In this document: in pieces, positions 21,901 to 33,400 of the stretch
Position numbering within the stretch: the stretch's first letter is position 1
Layout of the letters: every line of letters starts with the position of its first letter
The notes under the pieces: model-generated
The model's input: only the letters and a program-made list of their open reading frames with translations
Told to the model about the DNA's origin: nothing
Database searches by the model: none
Assembly (NCBI GenBank): GCA_019096065.1
Contig: JAGUCH010000009.1
Coordinates: 3,420,001 to 3,484,000 of the forward strand
DNA length: 64,000 nt
Origin: Paracyclopina nana
Taxonomy: Eukaryota; Arthropoda; Copepoda; Cyclopoida; Cyclopettidae
Reading direction: 5' to 3'
Made by a program: the position numbers and the translations under genes

Positions 21901-24623
21901 TTCTCATAAGCGTAGTAGCTGAAGCTTAATTAATTGAGAACAACTAACTTTGCTCATCAGCTGCTGATGTACAACGCGTTGGCGTGTCAGCTCAGCGGTC
22001 AACTGAACATTGCTAAAACGAACCGAACTTGGCTAGAACAAGCTGAACTTAACTGATCAAGTAAGGTTGCTGTTTTAGCAACGTAACTTGACTAAAAATT
22101 CGAATATAGGATCGCCCTAAAATCTAAAGGCTTTATTCTGATAAATAATGCTTGTATGCTAGCTATAATATACTGCGCAAGCATCAATTACTTCGTTTAA
22201 AGGCTGCATGTTATGTGGCATATATGTATTCATGTGGGAATCTTTCTCACAGCCCACATTTTCCCTGTTTGCCTGCATCATTGCTTATTACCATAATACA
22301 TCGTGAGTTGAAGTAAGATATTAGAAAAGCAAGGCGGTTCAATGAATGGCATCAAAGGAACGGCTCCAATACAAATTACAGAGGTTACCTTGACGTTGGA
22401 GATTAATTTGGATGTTACTCTGATTCGTTTCACTCCATCGCATTCCATTTTGTGTTGAGCGCATTTTACGAATCTATTTTTGCCAGAAAAAAAAGGTGAA
22501 AAAACCCTCGATGGCAAGAAGGAGCCAAATTTTTTTCTCAGGGACAAAGACACTTTTTTAAAATTATCTCTCATTTGCAGGTTTTGGTGGCCAAGTCAGG
22601 TCGCTGTTTTACCGAGCCCGAGGAATCTTTCTGTGGCAATTTAAGAGTGGAAGGTGACGAGGAATGCGATGCTGGCCTTCTAGGATCTGAGGACAGTGAT
22701 GAATGTTGCGACGAGTACTGCAAATTGAAGGAACATGCCAAATGTTCAGATAAGAACTCGCCATGCTGCTCTAGATGCAACTTTTCGAAAATTGGGGAAG
22801 TTTGCAGGCATGCCAACTATGCAACCTGTGAAAAGGTGAGCTGGAGGTTTTTTTTCATGAAATATCATGATGTAACTCACAAGCTTCAAGTGCTGTGTGC
22901 TGGAAAATATGCTTTTGTTTATCGAGGATGGCAGAAGATTGGCCTTTTATCTTTAGGCAAGAAACTTCAAACAGATATGAAGTGAATGTTTTGGCAAAAC
23001 TGTCTTCTATGTCAGAAAATTGAAATTGATGGACAAAAGGAGAGAGAGATGTTTTCCCTTACTTTTTTCTTTTTGCATAATTTGATGGCTTCGAGGAAAA
23101 GACCGAAAGAATACATATTGCCAATTTCAAATACATGAACGAGGCATATAAATTGCGGAGTTGAGCGATAAGTATATAGATATGCTAGTTCCTGTCATAT
23201 GTCGAGAATATCTTAATAGAGGCCTCGATTCATTCGAAGCCGCATTTATATACAAGGAAGCACGTCATATTTTGTCCGTCAGGCATCACTCAAGTGAGCT
23301 TGTAAATTAGGCCGTGAAAAAATATAGTGTTTTTCCACCATTTTCTATTTTTAGAGATCTTGCTTTACATAATGATAAGCCATATGTGATGCATTTCTTT
23401 TTCAAATCCACTATCGAGTATTTGTCCGCCTATTGATTTCGCCAGAGAAAGACATCAAGCTTTTTGGTTTTTTTCAATTTCCAATCGAGTTGACATGGTT
23501 TTTTTTATTGCAGGAAGCCACATGCAATGGGAAAGAGGCCACATGTCCCACCTCTTTACCCATGGCAGATGGCACCAAATGCATAGATCGGGGTGAATGT
23601 CGGTCGGGCAAATGCATCGCGTTCTGTGAAACTCAGGATCTACAGGTTATACTACAGCTACTCATTGTTCGTGTTGAATGAACCCTATTAGATCCTTTTG
23701 AATTTTTCAGACATGCATGTGCGACACCATTCCAGACTCGTGTAAACGCTGTTGTCGCATGAATCTGAATACGTCGTGCTTCGTGATGCAACCAGAGGAG
23801 ATGCTTCCAGATGGGACACCCTGTAAAACAGGCTTTTGCAACAAGGGCATTTGTGAGCCGACCATGACGGACATTGTTGTCAGAATTTGGGGCTTTTTCG
23901 AAGACTTCAATCTCAATTCTGTCATGCGCTTCCTAAAGGTACAAAGCACTTTTTTGTGCCTGATTTCACCCTAGTAATCCGCTTTCTAATTGATCAATCG
24001 CTCCTCGTATGACGTTTTTTTATTTGTACGTGGGCAGGTCAAATTATGATGTATTGTGGTGGCAGCGCATTCCACCTTTTCACCCCAATTTTCCGAGGAG
24101 TTTTTCTAAAGGTCGCCTGCACCTATTTTTCATATCTGCAAAACAAACAGCGAATTTTCTATTGTCCTCTTGGGAAAATCTGCGTGGTTCGCATGCTCAT
24201 GCGCTCTGCAGCGGATTAAGTAAATTGAATTTTCTCATCATGAGATATCCTACAAAATGCGGAAAATGACAACAAATTGTTTTTAAGAGCACAACTGCGC
24301 ATCACCAGCTCCTTTTTTTCTTTTAGCATATTTACTACGCTCTTGGGAGGTCTCCTATTTAGCAGCATGTACAACATATTTTCACGGTTGCACATATTTT
24401 GCAGGATAATCTGGTTGGTACCGTGGTGGTCATCAGCTTACTCATTTGGATTCCTGCTTCATGCCTGATCTCGTGGATTGATCGCCAGCGAGCAGAGAAA
24501 GACCAAAAAGAGTGGGAATGGAGGCGACAAGACGAACTTATTCACCCTGATGACAAAAGACGAATTATCCACATAAGAGTGCCACGGAGAACTGTTTCTT
24601 TGGCTGCTGCTAACCAATTATAG
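18953..24623 (+). CDS. Tace: ADAM17/TACE-like membrane metalloprotease (sheddase)
   Basis: Eleven exons: 18953-19150, 19752-20041, 20158-20445, 20527-20694, 20759-20864, 21011-21195, 21333-21531, 22581-22835, 23514-23645, 23711-23938 and 24405-24623; 755 residues. In order: signal peptide ([20 protein letters not shown]); prodomain with the cysteine-switch motif PKVCGY; furin site RVKR; catalytic domain with the zinc site [12 protein letters not shown] (three His and catalytic Glu present) followed by [10 protein letters not shown], containing the Met-turn; disintegrin-like domain ([15 protein letters not shown]); Cys-rich membrane-proximal domain ([13 protein letters not shown]); TM helix [20 protein letters not shown]; and a short basic tail of about 50 residues. 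ADAM17 cuts membrane-anchored cytokines and EGFR ligands at the cell surface. Exon 4 ends in a GC donor. Intron 7 hosts a 395-bp MITE. ADAM10 is excluded by the close ADAM17 match in the membrane-proximal and TM regions. Confidence 0.95.
20695..20758 (+). other. GC-AG intron of the ADAM17 gene
   Basis: Donor AG|GCAAGT, acceptor TATGTAG|A, 64 bp. Joining these sites gives VVHR-KPTEV and keeps frame into HYNM, which is conserved in ADAM17. The next available GT (20699) would break the frame. GC donors usually need an otherwise perfect consensus, as here. Confidence 0.8.
21724..22118 (-). mobile_element. AGGGCG-family MITE, copy 2 (395 bp)
   Basis: Reverse orientation relative to copy 1: starts AGGGCGTTCCCGTATTGG and ends GGATCGCCCT. 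The direct duplication AAA is at 21721-21723 and 22119-22121. It lies within ADAM17 intron 7 (21532-22580). Confidence 0.9.
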
Positions 24624-25904
24624 TAATTATTCTTTGCTTGTACGAAAATACAGTTTTTCCTTCCGTACCTATGTAAAGTGCTCGCTCATCTAATTGCAAC
24701 TAAGTGCGGCATTATTAGATGCGAGGAAAGAGTCCTAATTGTATAAAAGCTTTCTTATTAGAGCACAAGTTTCTTGTCTGAACTCGAGGAAGTCGCCCAT
24801 ATAATGCTGTTAAAAGAATGTAGGCGAACGTGTAGAGAAACTGCTAATTGCCTCGGATGAGGCTTGAATACTCAATTGTTGAAAGATAAATGGAAATATC
24901 GTGGCATCACCAACCATCTTAGCAGCTGAAGCTACATTCTGTTTTGTATTGAAGAATTTCATGAATGAAATATCGGGAAATTGACTTTACTTCAGTCTCA
25001 GCTAGTTTCTTTCTGAGTACACACTGATCTCCTGAAAGCCGCGCTCTTTTTGCATCAAAAAGCTTTTTGAAAGCCCTCAATTTTTAGCTAAAAAGAATAA
25101 GTAGGTATGTTGCAACAAAGAATATCATTACATAGTGAGGTAACCAGTTAAGTCAGGTCGAGCTAAGCAGGAGCACGATTTTTCTGGAGAAAAAAGGTCA
25201 CTTAAATATAATCTCTGCTTTTTAACGAGCCACTCCTGCTTCTCATGCAAATGCCAAAAGGTATAAATAAGATACCGATTGAGTCATCAAAACCGGGTAA
25301 GCGCTATGGCCAATTCGGCCGGTTTATTTAGTGCGACAGTGCAGCCAGCGCATACCGTTTCTCAAGACTCAATCGGTATTTCTCAAAAGCAAGCAATCAG
25401 GCGATGTGATGGCTGGAAAGACAAGATTATTAGGTTATTACATCTGCTTGATTAAGTTAGAAGGCGAATAATAAAATGAGCAATATTGAACTGGTTCCTT
25501 TCTCATTTTTTGTATTTGTTTCAGCTCTGAATTTCTTTTATTGATGGCTATTCTAATGACTAAAAAGAACTAAATTCTACAGCTGATGGCACTGTGCAAT
25601 TTTTTAATACAGTTTAAAAGTGTAATATAATTCTAATTTCAAAGATTTTCTGCTAGCTGACATACTCGGTATGCTTCAGTAGAACATGCGCGCGCGCGCG
25701 TCTCCCACGTTTGAAACGGTTTCCCAGGATGATTTTGAGCGGGGCAAACTTTAAACTTCTCGAGGACGAGGACAGGCCGCCAGTGGATCGCCAAACGCCT
25801 GTTGCAGCGGCGCCACCGCCTATGCAGGAATTTCAGGATCAACTCAGCTGATTGAACTTCAGTGGCTCGCAAACGGCCGACAGTAGCAGACATCAACGCG
25901 CGCT
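24624..25904. other. Intergenic between ADAM17 and cyclin D
   Basis: Contains a 15-bp inverted pair, ATACCGATTGAGTC (25272) and GACTCAATCGGTAT (25364), and an alternating CG run (25688-25700) in the probable cyclin promoter. No gene seen. Confidence 0.4.
25688..25700. repeat. Alternating (GC)n tract upstream of cyclin D
   Basis: A run of about 13 alternating G/C bases in otherwise AT-rich DNA, some 205 bp before the cyclin start. It could form Z-DNA; no function can be inferred. Confidence 0.5.
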
Positions 25905-26915
25905 ATGGACCTGGTATGCACTGAGGTCCTCTACAGAGACTCCCAGGAAGAAGACGACTTGGGCCTCGGCGGCCTCAGATCGCTGCCCGATCCTGCCTTG
26001 CTCACCGACAAGCGAGTCCTTGAAAACGTCCTCCTTGGAGGCCAAGGCAACAACCACACCATCGTCGACTACTTCAGCCTCCAGATCCAGCGCCAAATCA
26101 AGCCCCATATGCGGAAAATTGTGGCGGACTGGATGCTCGAGGTGACAGAAGAGCAGAAATGCAGCCCAGAAGTATTTTCACTCGCCATCAACTACATGGA
26201 CCGCGTCTTGAGCCTGACCAGCATTGACAAGAGCCAATTTCAACTGTTGGCCTCAGTCTGCATTTTCTTGGCATCAAAATTCAAGGAGAGCAGCCCACTG
26301 TGCGCAGACAAGCTGGTCATCTACTCCGATTTCTGCTTCAGCACCGAAGAAATCATGGTAATTTTCCTTTTTAAAGTTCCATTGCAAATCACAAAAAAAT
26401 AACTTTATTTTTCATGGCAGAGATGGGAACTTGTGGTATTGAAGCTACTCGATTGGGACTTGTCAGCCATCACGCCATTCTGCATTTTGGATCAGCTGAT
26501 GCGAAGGATGCTGCTGACCGGCGTGCACACGTCAGCTGTTGTTGACTTTCAGGCCGCTCGCAATTTGGCGGAAACGCTCGTCACGCTCGCGGTGACGGAA
26601 ACCGCGTTTTTAACCACCCAACCTATCCTCGTGGCGGTCTCCAGCCTCATTACAGCTCTCTCACACACACTCACCACTCACGAAAGCCAAATACTTTTGG
26701 CAGACTTTGTCAAGACACTCTTGGATGTCAGTGGGCTCGGCGTTGAAGAGGTCACCAAGGTCATGCTCAAAATCGAGGACACCATTCTGAGCATGAGGCT
26801 GAATAATAACAACAAAAACCAAAACACTAATACATTCTGCAGCAAAAAATCCACGAGTAGCAATAGTAGTAGCGTCGTGGAAGTATCCAATGCTACATCC
26901 GCGTGCGTTTGCTAA
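25905..26915 (+). CDS. CycD: G1/S-specific D-type cyclin (canonical copy)
   Basis: Two exons, 25905-26357 and 26421-26915, separated by a 63-bp intron; 315 residues. The N terminus MDLVCTEV contains an LxCxE retinoblastoma-binding motif, a hallmark of D cyclins. The cyclin box is highly conserved: MRKIVADWMLEVTEEQKC, then NYMDRVLSL, then QLLASVCIFLASKFKE, in which the Lys of ASKFKE matches the CDK-contacting Lys of cyclin D1. The second fold starts RWELVVLKLLDWDLSAITP. The C-terminal tail is Asn- and Ser-rich and lacks an obvious TP phosphodegron. The protein would activate CDK4/6 to phosphorylate Rb in the nucleus at G1. The intron falls between EEIM and RWEL in phase 0, exactly where the divergent cyclin at 38979-41448 is split. 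Confidence 0.93.
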
Positions 26916-27097
26916 ATTCTTCCTGCTTTTATACGTGTATTCTTATTGTACGTAATTTAAAACTGTATCTGTGACTGTAACCTTTCATGGGCATTATTAT
27001 CATCCAGACTTGTTGTTATCATCATGTACCTGACTTGTGAAATACAGGCAAAGCAATTATAAGCATAGCTAAAAGTTTTGACCACGTCACATCATTA

Positions 27098-27298
27098 TTA
27101 TTGAAAGGTCATCAAAAGAGCCTTCATCACAGAAAGTGCACTCGATACTCTCGACTCGAACACAGAAGTATCAAGAAGCGCACTTCTACGTATCTTGCGA
27201 TCCGCGGTTTTTTCCACGCCAGTATTGGATGAAATACACACAACGCAAGCCATGGCCATAAAAAGAGCCACATATATCTGGGTTATTGTGTCTACCAT
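27098..27298 (-). CDS. Possible small secreted peptide precursor (unconfirmed)
   Basis: A 66-codon ORF. The first ~25 residues (ending MAMACVVCISS) look like a signal peptide, followed by a basic stretch DRKIRRS that could be a dibasic processing site. TATA-like words lie upstream on the minus strand (about 27309-27318 and 27330-27338). There is no cysteine framework and I recognise no neuropeptide family. A chance ORF is quite possible. Confidence 0.22.
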   Translation of the reverse strand: MVDTITQIYVALFMAMACVVCISSNTGVEKTADRKIRRSALLDTSVFESRVSSALSVMKALLMTFQ

Positions 27299-29701
27299 TG
27301 CATTTGATCTTTATATAGCAGAGTGAAGCTCTTATATGGAGCAAAGGTTGCATTAATTAGCCGAGCCAAAAAAAGATAAAAGGGGGGAAATGGCAGTGGA
27401 GTAGCTTTTCACAGCCACTCGATATGACATGCGCTCGCACGAGGTTTTGCGCAGATACTTTTCCCACAGTGCATAAAAATTCGAAAGTAAGGAGCCAAGC
27501 TATTAAGCCACTCGTATATAACGTATATATGGAGCCATGATGCCCTTTTTTCCGTTAACTGATCTACATTTCAGCCATCTGCAAGGGCAGCAGTAGCCCT
27601 TTTCATACAAAAACTGCCATTATATATTGTGAAGCTGCTCGAATATAGTATATGAAGTGCGCATATGCAATTCTGGCATGGCGGCAACAAGTAAAACTAC
27701 CACGAATGTTCACAACACTGAAAATTGGGCTGCTACCATTCTTCTTGAGTTGAAAAGTGAAAAACTAGCGCAAATAACAAACAAGTCGGAAATCCGTTGA
27801 CAATGGTCGCGACCTACTATTCAATATCATGCATTTGACACTTGGAGGTAAACGGTGCACAAATCCATGGGATTTTTGATATGAGATAGGTGAGGATGTT
27901 CCCATTGTGCCGAGCGGGTGTCAGATTTTATTTTTCAAACTTCGACTGTGTGATTCCATTGCTGTGGCACACAGGAGCGGCTAATTTATGAAATAAAGCA
28001 AAAAGCCGTGAATACTGAAGGGTTCCCATATTTTTCACACGCTCGATATCGCAGCGAGACATTTTTTCCAGAGCTACTCCCCGATTTTCAACACCTTTAT
28101 GCTCAAACTAGCTAGCTTACATTTTTTCAGCAGCATAATGGAATAAATTGGCCTAGGATTTCTTTAAAAAGGTTGATGGTAACATTATGCGTGAAAATGT
28201 CAACTTGGCCTCGCTTACAGTAGCTTAGATCACGAGCCTCTTCAGAGAAAACTTGAATTGTACGAAAATCACGAATGATAACGATCGACATTGTTCTTGC
28301 CACGTGCTTTCTCCTATCTCAAAGTAAACCGCAAAGAGACACATTACGAATTGTTGATCTTGTCTTGTCACTCAAACTGCATTAATTTTGAAGCATTTAT
28401 CTCAGATGATGTTGACAAAATCGTCGCCAACATACGACGTTTAATCTCAAGGAAAGAGCAAATATTACAGCTTTGTATTTGTTATTGAAGAAGTTCACGT
28501 TTTTTCAATGAAGGACCACACTTTGCTCGAGTTAATAAGTGATTTTGATCTTGAACGTTATTAAAATCGGGTGATGATTAATGAGCTCAAAAGTGATTAT
28601 CTTCCCAGTCTTATGATAAAGTACAAAATCTTCAAGGCCATCACCAATGTTGATGGTAATGATTTTCATACATATTAGAATTTGGCCACTTTTCATTGGT
28701 AGTAGCTGAAAAGGCTCCATTTTGAACTATTTCAGGCTTTGAATGGAACTTAAGATTGATGTGTATCCACGTGCAGCTTTTTAGGTGTCTTGTTTGCGCT
28801 TGGCTCACGTTTAGTATTTGCGCTAAGATAAGAAAATGTCAAATTGATCCCCCAAATGTACATGATTGTACACAAGAATTACTGCTAGATCGCGTGCGCT
28901 ATTTTGAGCCAGAAGAGGAATCTTAAATATATACAGCCCTTTTGCCGAAAACCGTCCATTTAAAAGCCAAGTCCGAAAAATTTGCGGCCAATTATTGCCA
29001 TCATTCATTTTGCTGGCTGTCACAAAACAATAATTACGTTTGTTGTCACTCGCTCGACTCTCCCGAGAATTGGCCATTCAAAATTCCTGGAACCGAGAAA
29101 ATAGCTCCTGATAATTTCTGGGGGGAAAAAAGCACTTTGATCGTTTTAAAATGTCGAATGGGAGGGTGGACTTTTACTACTTTTTTACACAGGGAAAACT
29201 TCAGACTTTGAGGGTCTCGGACAATTACCGAAAATATATGAGTGGACCACTGTGCAGGCAACGATTTTTGCACTCTGGCCACTGTGTGGACTTTCTCCAC
29301 TAAAAATCCTTTGCTCCTTCTTAGCGTTTATTATTCACTGCTTTCTCTGGGCAAATCTCCGTTTCGGAGTGAAGGTTTTATCGGCCAAATTCAGCCTGTG
29401 CTCATCAAGTTCAGTCACTAAGATCGGGGGTGGGTCCAAATCATCCGCCATTCACTGCTGGACTCTTCTTCAGTTTCTTTTCTTTACCGAAAAAGGCAAT
29501 GCCTTGTTGGACCAACAAAACACCGAGGAGCTTCAATAAATTTCTGTGACATAAAAACCCTGCTGTCTAATTTGCCATGAATGAATACCGCTATTATGCA
29601 GACAAGTGCAACGAACTGTAGGCAGCTCCGCATGAAATTGAAAGCTACTCCAGCAATAAAAAGACATCTTCCTTTTTCCAAAAAAATGAAGAAGCGCTCT
29701 T

Positions 29702-30134
29702 ATATCCCGTTCATGTGCCCGCAAATTCCTTACGATAATGCACGTCGAACGTCGAAAGGAGAAAAATTGTCTTATTTCAAGCACAAAAGTAAACTTCTGC
29801 TGATGCTAATACTTACGAAAAGAATCGGTCAATTTTAAGACTATTGAAAAGTAAACACTGAAAGTTTATTTCAATTTCAGTGCCAAACTGGTTACTTTTG
29901 AATCAATATGTTTAACACAAATTCTGATGAACCAACTCTAAAATTGCAGAGTTATTACATGTAAGAAACAGGTGAAATAATCAATGTTTTTCGGAATTTT
30001 GCCCTAAATTTGTTAGCTCGATTCCTGGTTCAACTAGTTGAGAAGCCTTTCTTAAGTGGTTTGATAACAAAACTCCGTTGCCTTATGACAATTTTTTACT
30101 TTCCGAAAAGCAACTTTGCACATGAACGGGATAT
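29702..30134. mobile_element. TATCCCGTTCATGTGC MITE, copy A (433 bp)
   Basis: Begins ATATCCCGTTCATGTGC and ends GCACATGAACGGGATAT, which are inverted. The interior is strongly similar to copy B at 40253-40691, for example TTCCTTACGATAATGCACG and AAGCAACTTTGCACATGAAC. TA-rich flanks prevent exact definition of the target duplication. No coding capacity. Confidence 0.8.
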
Positions 30135-30360
30135 AAATCTTGGGGAAAACATATTTGCAAGACCTCAAAGGTTTCCAATTACAAGTAAAATGAGCCTTTT
30201 TATGAGCAGGTGCCTCTAATGCCCTTTTCATGCTTACATCATTAAAGTATATGGAAAATTCAGACTTTTTAAAAAAGTTTTAAAAGGGCGCTGTGCAGTC
30301 GACAACCAACATTCCCAAGATGGGCAAAATGACAAATAACAAGCATGAGTGTCACCTCGG

Positions 30361-30458
30361 CACAGTGGATTATTCGGCTCATACGAAATTATTTTCTGTG
30401 ATGATGAATGATTCCAATATTGAGAATGCCCATCAAAGGTGCAAAATATTCCACTGTG
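30361..30458. mobile_element. Possible 98-bp Transib-like MITE
   Basis: The left tip CACAGTGGATTATT and the right tip, read on the other strand as CACAGTGGAATATT, agree at 13 of 14 positions. The flanking pentamers CTCGG and CGCGG differ at one base, compatible with a decayed 5-bp GC-rich duplication. The tip contains CACAGTG, the heptamer shared by Transib elements and V(D)J signals. Confidence 0.45.
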
Positions 30459-33400
30459 CGCGGCGCTAACTAAACATATACATTTATCTTCGATGTTTCC
30501 ATGCATTCATCCAATTAGCTATGAAAATGAGCTTACTATTTTCTGGCTGACGAAACATTCTTGTGCCACATATTTATTGTTGCAGCTCAGTGGAATTAAT
30601 GAGACTATGTAGTATACATCCAGTTTTTGGAGGCGGATGTGACTAAATTGACTTGTCTTTCACTGGACAATGACCTCGTTGAAATGAACTCTCAATGTGC
30701 TTGATGAGGTTTCCTGTTGCCCAAAATTAGACTAGCCATGGCCATAAATGAGAATTTTCCTTGCCGGCCAGCAGTGATATTGCCGAGCCGGTCAGAGGCG
30801 CAGATTAGCCATGTCGGCAAATATTTACACCACACACCATTTCAGCGCAGCGGTCAACTTCAAAAGATAATTTAAGTGGCGCCTGCGACATTATTCATTC
30901 TAATTTGGGAATCGTCCAAAATGTGCCTCGAATCTCACCTCTGCTCAAGGTTTTTTCCAAACCATTCTTTTGGTGGCATTTTTTGGCTCCTGAGAAAAGA
31001 TAATTGGCGTAAATTGCCCCTTTGGTTCTGGACTCTGTGGCAAATATCTCACGTTGTCAATGACCACTAAAAACTGGCCTTGCTAAAGAGCCTTTATGCG
31101 CGCAGGAAAATGATCAAGTTGAAATCATTATAGATATAATAAATGAATAATTACACTCCATGTAACTCTTGCTGTTTATATTTTAGAGATGTCCATTTCA
31201 TTCAGGCTCTTTAGCAAGTTTCAAAACTGGGCACTTTTTACTCACATTCCAAGTGGAGCGTTAAATGCCACTTGATGACTCCTCGACCTGTAAACCAGTT
31301 TAACCTTTGACTTTGAAAAGTTGTCACTCTCCAGAATCATCAAAATTGATGCTTTTTTAAGAATTGATTGCCGACTGTCACAACAATATTACCAACCCAA
31401 TGGAATTGTCATCGTATTGCAGCAAGCATTAAAAAATTCCTCATTGCATTGTGAATGTAAAAAGTACTGTGAAAAATAATTTAAATCTACAGAATGTTAC
31501 GTTATTTGCTTTGGGAATTTCATGAAAGCAAATTGGGTAGAAATGCACTATAAAATTGTTGCTTTGGGAGTTTCACAGTGGGAAAAGCAACAGTCAATTC
31601 AAAGGGCAGACAAGGGAAATTAAATCCCTCCTTTGGTTCTGTTGCATCAATTCCATGCAATTCTCTTGCGTATCCCCAATTTGAATCGAGTTACATAGCA
31701 CAATCTGCTTTTTCGTCTCGATCAAAGCTCACAAATTGAAGAAGAAGTTAACGTAACTACTGCTTTCGAATTTCGAATTAATTTTACCAGCACAAGTAGG
31801 TGGCGTAAAATTCCAGCATAATTGGGGTTTTGTTGCTGCTGCAACCAAATTGTTAAGCATGCAGTTTAGCAGTGTGTAGTGGACACAAAAAGGCTGTTGA
31901 ACTTTCTTTGGAGCTGCTGAACCCTTTTTAGCCATTCGTTTCGGCCCTCTAATTGTTGTCGGCTGCAGGAAAAGTGGCATATGGCTCTAATTGTGATCTG
32001 GAACTTCTGCCAAAAGGTGTCAATGATTATTAGGGTGCTCAAGAACATCTCGTTGGCACTGATGAATGACGACTTTTATTGCCCAACTGGAACTCAAACT
32101 GCTTTTGTTGCAATTGTCCAAATTCGGTGAAACAGTTGAGAAAACTCAAAATATTGACTCAGCAACCAAACTCACCCTCGAAATTGCCCTCTTGAGAGAA
32201 TAGACAGCCCCGGAATGGCTTCAGTAAAAGGTAGAAACTGGCTCTGAAAATTGCATATGTGATGCTCTCTAATAAAAATGCAACAGGGACTGTAATGGTG
32301 AGAAATGTGATGTGAAAGGATTACAAATGAATGGTGGTGGTAGCTATCATTTCATCCAAAAGGATGTCGTGTCTATGGGTAGTTTTTTCATTATGAATCG
32401 TTGGACGGTGAGCTAAAAATTCCATAGAATAATGTGAAAGATTTGACGCGTGACAAATTGTAAAGGGCAGGTTATACCCTTGAGCCGCCCACCGCGATGC
32501 ATAATAAAAACCAGACCACACCAGGAGCCAAAATAGAGGCCAACTCAATATTTCACACAAAACTGCATTTTTTGATTGTTTTTCCAATTTGCCAATGGTG
32601 GCTGGTAACCATTACCCTTTTTTTAGAACTACCAGCCTTGCTTCTATTTCCCTTGTGAGCTTTAATTCTGCCATCTTGAATGATGGCTTGCAAACTTTAT
32701 TTATGTTTCTAGTATCAAGCCTCTGGTCGCCAAAAGATAGTCCGAGGGTCTTAAAAAACTTCATGAGGACTATTTTAAGGCAACTGTTGAACTTATTTCA
32801 CATTTCTGGCATTTTTCCTGAATCTTTGTCTTTAATCAAGTCTACAGCACCTACTAGCTCTGAAACTCATTTGCTCACTTCTCAGCCAAATCTTCACTAC
32901 ACTTCACTAATCTACTTGGTTGTTCTAAGGTTGTTCGTGCCTGTTCTGCTATTTTGATTATCTAGATTAGTCCACAGTATATTTGGAACTACTCATAATA
33001 TCCTTATAGGTGAGGCAGCGGCGGAACTTGAAAAGTCAAGTCAACCAAACCTTTGCAATTTCTAATAGAGTATTTTTTGAATTTTTAAAAGTATTTACTG
33101 ACGATTTCAGCTCTACTTTTTTAAATTCATGCTCGCTGATACAGTATTTTTGCTCACAATCAATAATGACATGCTACGTTTTCATATAAAAAACTCCAGT
33201 GTTTTTGGTAGATAAGGCCAATGTCCTGACCATGACACTACACTAATCTGGGTTCCAATAGTTATCCGAAATTGAAGGGTAGTTCACCAATTTCGGGTAC
33301 TTTTTGCAGACGTCATCCTTTGTTCGAAGTCTGAATTGAGTCTAAGTTCTCCACCTCATTGTGCTACCATTTCTCACCCTTGCACAGTGGGGCAAAATAT

